From positions 1 through 31,956 of IMG/VR virus record IMGVR_UViG_3300025098_000175: a stretch of DNA of 31,956 nucleotides; one strand, given 5' to 3'. This document shows, in pieces, positions 29,012-31,956 of this stretch. The stretch comes from a virus. Under the pieces are notes generated by a model. It saw only the letters and a program-made list of their open reading frames with translations. It was not told the DNA's origin and did not search any database. A program made the position numbers and the translations under genes. Position 1 is the stretch's first letter. Each line of letters starts with the position of its first letter.

Positions 29012-30333
29012 TAAATTTCAGCTCTGCCCAATGGCTCCTCTTCAGGACCAGCACTTGCAGGAATATTATCTTCTAAGTCACCCTCAGGTTCGCCTAGTCC
29101 CATATCGCCAGTATCTAAATCGTCGCCGCCTAAATCACCAGTGTCAGCCATTGCTCCACCTGCTACAAAACCTTCTCCTGAAAGTTCTGCAACTGCTTGA
29201 TCAAAGCCTGTTTTAATTGCTTTTGTTGCTTCTAAGTGCTGAGACAACAATCCGTTAATGTTATCTGAAAAACTAACTGCTTTGTCTCCGCCCATTTCGC
29301 CACGTACTTGATCAGCAATAGCAGGCAAGTCTTCGTTCATCATACGACCTAATCTTTCTACTTGATCTTGAATATCATCTGCTAATGCACGTACAGCCAT
29401 AACAACTTCTGCTTCTTCAACGTTTACTTCTTCAGAAATCATTTCACTTAAGATATCATCAAACATGCTATTAAATTCTTCTTTAACGTTTGATTTTTTT
29501 GATTCTGTTTTATTCATTGCATCTGTAACTTCTTCAGGTTTCATACCTAATTCTTTAGCAATGTCTTCGATACTTTTTCCGTCTTTCTTTAGTTTATGCA
29601 TGTATTGAATACTGTCATTTAATTTTCTTTCTGCAATTTTGCGACCAAACATTTGAATACCACTTACAACTGCATCTTCTTCGAGACCATTAAGGAAACC
29701 AACCACTGAGTCTCTGCTTTTACCTGATACTTCTGCAAATTTACCTAACGTTTCTTCGATAGCATCGTAACTGCTAGTGTCAACAATTTCAACACCAATC
29801 TCTTTAGCAAGTTCTGATAATAGACGTTCATTAAGATCGCTGTCTATACTTTCTGCACTTGCCATAACAGCACCGCTACCACATTCATCCATGTAGTCTT
29901 TTGCCGCTTTGATAACAATAGTCTTTGCTGTGTCATCGTCGTAAGCAAAACGATTGTCCATTCTGTAACGGTTCATGCATTCTGTACATGCTTCATCCAT
30001 TGTATAACCGCTGTCCATAAGTTGTCTTACACTGTCAGAAATCATGCCTTTCATTTCCATATATGCAGGTGATTCTGCATACATGCCTTCTGCTAACATG
30101 ACGTCTATTGCATCTCTAATACCTAAAAATTTTGCATATTCAGGTTCTAGTTGAAACTTTTTATTGCTGTTGCGAAGTTTGACTACGGCCAAATTAGCAG
30201 TTTCTTTTAACTCAAGCAACTTTCTCTTTGGCAAAAATGCCTTCTTAAAAGAAACACCAAACTCTTCGCCCAACACTTTTGATATTTTGCCTAGTTTGGA
30301 ACTAGGTGTTGGATTTAATTGATTTAATAACAT
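29011..30333 (-). CDS. Helical acidic phage protein, probable virion or assembly protein
   Basis: The 440-residue protein begins MLLNQLNPTPSSKLGKISKV, with a basic region (KKAFLPKRKLLELK) and then long helices. The middle has DGKSIEDIAKELGMKPEEVTDAMNK, which looks like a short helix-turn-helix. VMAVRALADDIQDQVERLGRMM and the following helix are coiled-coil-like. The last 60 residues are very acidic and glycine-rich (GDLGGDDLDTGDMGLGEPEG). I recall the ALADDIQDQVERLGRM-type segment from marine T4-like phages, where it is uncharacterised. Late promoter GATAAATA and an AGGAAA ribosome-binding site precede it. A head or scaffold-like role is inference. Confidence 0.7.
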   Translation of the reverse strand: MLLNQLNPTPSSKLGKISKVLGEEFGVSFKKAFLPKRKLLELKETANLAVVKLRNSNKKFQLEPEYAKFLGIRDAIDVMLAEGMYAESPAYMEMKGMISDSVRQLMDSGYTMDEACTECMNRYRMDNRFAYDDDTAKTIVIKAAKDYMDECGSGAVMASAESIDSDLNERLLSELAKEIGVEIVDTSSYDAIEETLGKFAEVSGKSRDSVVGFLNGLEEDAVVSGIQMFGRKIAERKLNDSIQYMHKLKKDGKSIEDIAKELGMKPEEVTDAMNKTESKKSNVKEEFNSMFDDILSEMISEEVNVEEAEVVMAVRALADDIQDQVERLGRMMNEDLPAIADQVRGEMGGDKAVSFSDNINGLLSQHLEATKAIKTGFDQAVAELSGEGFVAGGAMADTGDLGGDDLDTGDMGLGEPEGDLEDNIPASAGPEEEPLGRAEI

Positions 30334-30365
30334 AGTGGTTTCCTATTCATAACTGTAATAGTACT

Positions 30366-30373
30366 TATTTATC
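30366..30373 (-). promoter_or_regulatory. Late promoter for the 30333 gene
   Basis: GATAAATA on the minus strand. The predicted 27-base leader contains AGGAAA seven bases before the ATG. The operon 30333-28348 follows it. Confidence 0.75.
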
Positions 30374-30398
30374 ATTTTATTGAGAATTGTGAAAGGAC

Positions 30399-30851
30399 TT
30401 AGAATAGGTTTTGTACATTGCTTAAGGCATATTTCTGCCTTAATACAGTTTCTATGAGTCTGTGACGTGTGGCTTCAAACTTAAAAGCGTCTTTTGTGGT
30501 CTTCATAGTGTGTCTATAAAACATGCATTCGTTTTTTGCATCAACATATTTGTTTATAAGCTCTTGTGGCTTTCTAAACATACCACCGTCTCTAATAGTC
30601 TGTTGGTGCAATTTCTTGCTGTTTAGACGCACACAGAGCACGTTAGCAAGTTTTTTAGTGGGAATGTAGGTCAATACTACCCTTTTGGTTATAGCCTCTA
30701 AAATTTGATACATTTCTATGGACTTGTCATAGGAAATCACAAAGACACCACGTTTAGCAACATTTTGTGCTATCTTGTCTAACTTTTTACCTATAACTCT
30801 TTTATTCAATTTTACTTTTTTGTGGGTAGACCTTGAAACCAACGATATCAT
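30399..30851 (-). CDS. Basic phage protein of unknown function
   Basis: I choose ATG 30851, 150 residues, with AAAGG nine bases upstream, over the TTG at 30920 inside the upstream gene. The protein starts MISLVSRSTHKKVKLNKRVIGKK and is strongly basic throughout, with GVFVISYDKSIEMYQILEAITKRVVLTYIPTK as a central alpha/beta region, read in pieces, and RLIETVLRQKYALSNVQNLF at the end. Nucleic-acid or capsid binding is plausible from charge. No known motif. The 50-base overlap with the previous gene is long but allowed in a dense phage genome. An AATAAATA box lies at 30924-30931. Confidence 0.6.
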   Translation of the reverse strand: MISLVSRSTHKKVKLNKRVIGKKLDKIAQNVAKRGVFVISYDKSIEMYQILEAITKRVVLTYIPTKKLANVLCVRLNSKKLHQQTIRDGGMFRKPQELINKYVDAKNECMFYRHTMKTTKDAFKFEATRHRLIETVLRQKYALSNVQNLF

Positions 30852-31026
30852 TTTTTCTGACCTTTTGTAGTATGTTTCTACAATACATGTCTTCTGCCAT
30901 GTATCTTGTTCTCTCGTCAAATTTATTTATTGGACAAAACTTTTCAAAATCTATTTTATTGAACAGGCGAGTCTCATCTCTGGTGATGAAACTTAAATTA
31001 CCATTTTTGCATTTAACTGCTTTCAT
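30802..31026 (-). CDS. Small unknown basic protein
   Basis: A 74-residue protein beginning MKAVKCKNGNLSFITRDETRLFNK, with DFEKFCPINKFDERTRYMAEDMYCRN in the middle and ending VGFKVYPQKSKIE. It has three cysteines and many charged residues, with no recognisable zinc pattern. It starts two bases after the stop of the upstream gene (31029-31583) and overlaps the next gene by 50 bases, so all three are probably one operon. Function unknown. Composition resembles neighbouring coding sequence, so I accept it as real with moderate confidence. Confidence 0.55.
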   Translation of the reverse strand: MKAVKCKNGNLSFITRDETRLFNKIDFEKFCPINKFDERTRYMAEDMYCRNILQKVRKNDIVGFKVYPQKSKIE

Positions 31027-31028
31027 GT

Positions 31029-31583
31029 TTAACCGCCGGCATGCATTGCGGCCATATGTGCTTTATATTTTTTAGTGCCTTTCTTATGTGGGCTTTTACC
31101 TTCGTCTAAACCTAATTCTGCTATAGCATCTTCTATTGCTTTTCCTGTGTCTCTGCCACGATAAAACTCTGGCATGTTATCAGACATAAATGATTCTATT
31201 TCATCTTTGCTTTCGAAGTTATCTAAACCTTTTTCATTAACTAATGCAACTAATATACTTACAGCCTGTTCTCTTTTGGGATTGCTTTCAGACACTTTCT
31301 TTTTCTTAGAAAACACAGAAGGATTTTGGCGTCTGTGCAGTTTGCCCATTGGCATGGCAAAACTTCCTATTGCTCCGGCTACTGTTTCTTTTAATGATTC
31401 TACGATTTCAAAATCATCATCTGATGTACCACTATAACGTGATGCTCCTACAGCACCTGATTTGATCCTGGCCTTTTGTTTGGCACTATTGTCGCTCATA
31501 GCCGTAACATGATATACTTTACCAGTTTTTTTATGCTTTACTTTGTAGTGCTTAAATGATTCTGTTAGGTCTGAAATCTTCAT
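31029..31583 (-). CDS. Basic phage protein with SPHKKGTKKYKAHMAAMHAGG C-terminus
   Basis: The start is ATG 31583, 184 residues, five bases after a GATAAATA box; the TTG start at 31598 overlaps that box. The N-terminus MKISDLTESFKHYKVKHKKTGKVYHV resembles T4-type capsid-targeting leaders (short, with LTE as possible cleavage site) followed by a basic domain. The body contains KREQAVSILVALVNEKGLDNF, and the C-terminus is SPHKKGTKKYKAHMAAMHAGG read in pieces, a tail motif I recognise from several otherwise unrelated marine phage proteins. Likely virion-associated or internal-head protein; function unknown. It is the first of a small operon with 30802 and 30399. Confidence 0.7.
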   Translation of the reverse strand: MKISDLTESFKHYKVKHKKTGKVYHVTAMSDNSAKQKARIKSGAVGASRYSGTSDDDFEIVESLKETVAGAIGSFAMPMGKLHRRQNPSVFSKKKKVSESNPKREQAVSILVALVNEKGLDNFESKDEIESFMSDNMPEFYRGRDTGKAIEDAIAELGLDEGKSPHKKGTKKYKAHMAAMHAGG

Positions 31584-31588
31584 AATAG

Positions 31589-31596
31589 TATTTATC
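31589..31596 (-). promoter_or_regulatory. Late promoter for the 31583 gene
   Basis: GATAAATA on the minus strand, five bases before ATG 31583; the predicted transcript start is the A of the ATG. No Shine-Dalgarno sequence. It overlaps the stop of the gene upstream. Confidence 0.65.
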
Positions 31597-31956
31597 AATC
31601 ATAAGATACGTTGGGAATAGAATAACCTAAACTGTTTAAGCCGTTAATAACTTGGTTTGCATAGTATGTAGCATTTGCTCCAGCAATCACATCAGTTTCA
31701 ACACGTACTTCTACGTTTGCTCTATCACTAAGTCCTGCTGTACCACTGTAATTACCAGTACCATTTATAACAGCATTAACATAATCTTTATATCCGCCAT
31801 AACTACCAGGCCCTGTGTTTACTTGGAACAACACACTTCTAAAATATGAACTGCTATTTGCTGTTTCTGCAGTTGCTATTGTACTTCTCAGTGAAGTAAT
31901 ATCAGTGGTATGTTGAGTAGTTGGGTTAGTTGGATACGCACTAGTTGCACCATACG
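31595..31956 (-). CDS. Probable virion protein, 5' partial
   Basis: The frame is open to the right window edge, so the start lies outside; 120 residues are visible and the internal GTG at 31834 is probably not the start. The visible part is Thr/Asn/Ser/Tyr-rich: a YPTNPTTQHTTDITSLRSTIATAE-like stretch read in pieces, FQVNTGPGSYGGYKDYV, and the C-terminal NQVINGLNSLGYSIPNVSYD. The final LGYxI helix-turn-strand pattern matches the C-terminal style of the protein at 28348-28662. Composition fits a structural protein. No enzyme motif. The stop overlaps the late promoter of the next gene. Confidence 0.65.
   Translation of the reverse strand, partial: YGATSAYPTNPTTQHTTDITSLRSTIATAETANSSSYFRSVLFQVNTGPGSYGGYKDYVNAVINGTGNYSGTAGLSDRANVEVRVETDVIAGANATYYANQVINGLNSLGYSIPNVSYD

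Overview
The window looks like part of a T4-like myovirus genome (Caudoviricetes), most likely marine and low in GC. It carries adjacent class Ia ribonucleotide reductase genes nrdA and nrdB with a glutaredoxin, a DexA-like exonuclease, a PAAR spike-tip protein, a large fibre protein, four tRNA genes and peptide deformylase. Two promoter classes can be read: host-like TTGACA/TATAAT promoters, and T4-late-type TATAAATA/GATAAATA boxes. The host cannot be read directly. Gene content resembles phages of marine cyanobacteria or SAR11-type bacteria, but that is inference.

Layout. Positions 1-1046 (+) hold two small acidic proteins, probably virion-associated; the first is cut by the window edge. 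Positions 1039-5646 (-) are a tightly overlapping accessory block: SGNH hydrolase, GH6 (cellulase-family) glycoside hydrolase, peptide deformylase, SWIM zinc-finger protein, SpoT/MESH1-like alarmone hydrolase and several unknowns, fed by two nearly identical sigma70-type promoters. Positions 5713-6938 (-) are a self-contained unit: promoter, lipoprotein with twelve 11-residue repeats, intrinsic terminator. Positions 6983-9303 (+) encode two glycosyltransferase-like paralogues. Positions 9254-12568 (-) encode a small unknown protein, the exonuclease, a second SGNH protein and two GT-A-type glycosyltransferases. Positions 12630-13576 (-) hold tRNA-Ser, tRNA-Gly, a 2OG-Fe(II) oxygenase, tRNA-Ala and tRNA-Thr behind a perfect late promoter. 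Positions 13586-15494 hold small conserved genes, a zinc metallopeptidase and a stand-alone PP-loop (asparagine-synthetase-like) enzyme. Positions 15576-18258 (+) encode a subtilase and an unknown protein. Positions 18255-22497 (-) run nrdA, nrdB, glutaredoxin, an Sm-like protein and PAAR. Positions 22568-31956 (-) hold a 1004-residue fibre protein, a PD-(D/E)XK nuclease, two more SGNH proteins and a run of probable virion or internal-head proteins.

How it fits together. RNR, glutaredoxin and the nucleases serve nucleotide supply and DNA metabolism, and their promoters look early or host-type. Deformylase, alarmone hydrolase and tRNAs would adjust host translation and stress signalling. Glycosyltransferases, SGNH proteins and GH6 point to heavy investment in polysaccharide or glycan chemistry. 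Late boxes precede the fibre, PAAR, subtilase and probable head proteins.

Most notable: a compact GH6 enzyme with its active-site blocks intact; the repeat lipoprotein cassette; five genes whose late box sits 5-6 bases before ATG with no ribosome-binding site, predicting leaderless late mRNAs; and two late promoters placed so that only read-through transcripts can fold a hairpin around the start region. All gaps between genes are under 300 bases; the longest (about 180 bases, 6805-6982) holds promoters and the lipoprotein leader.
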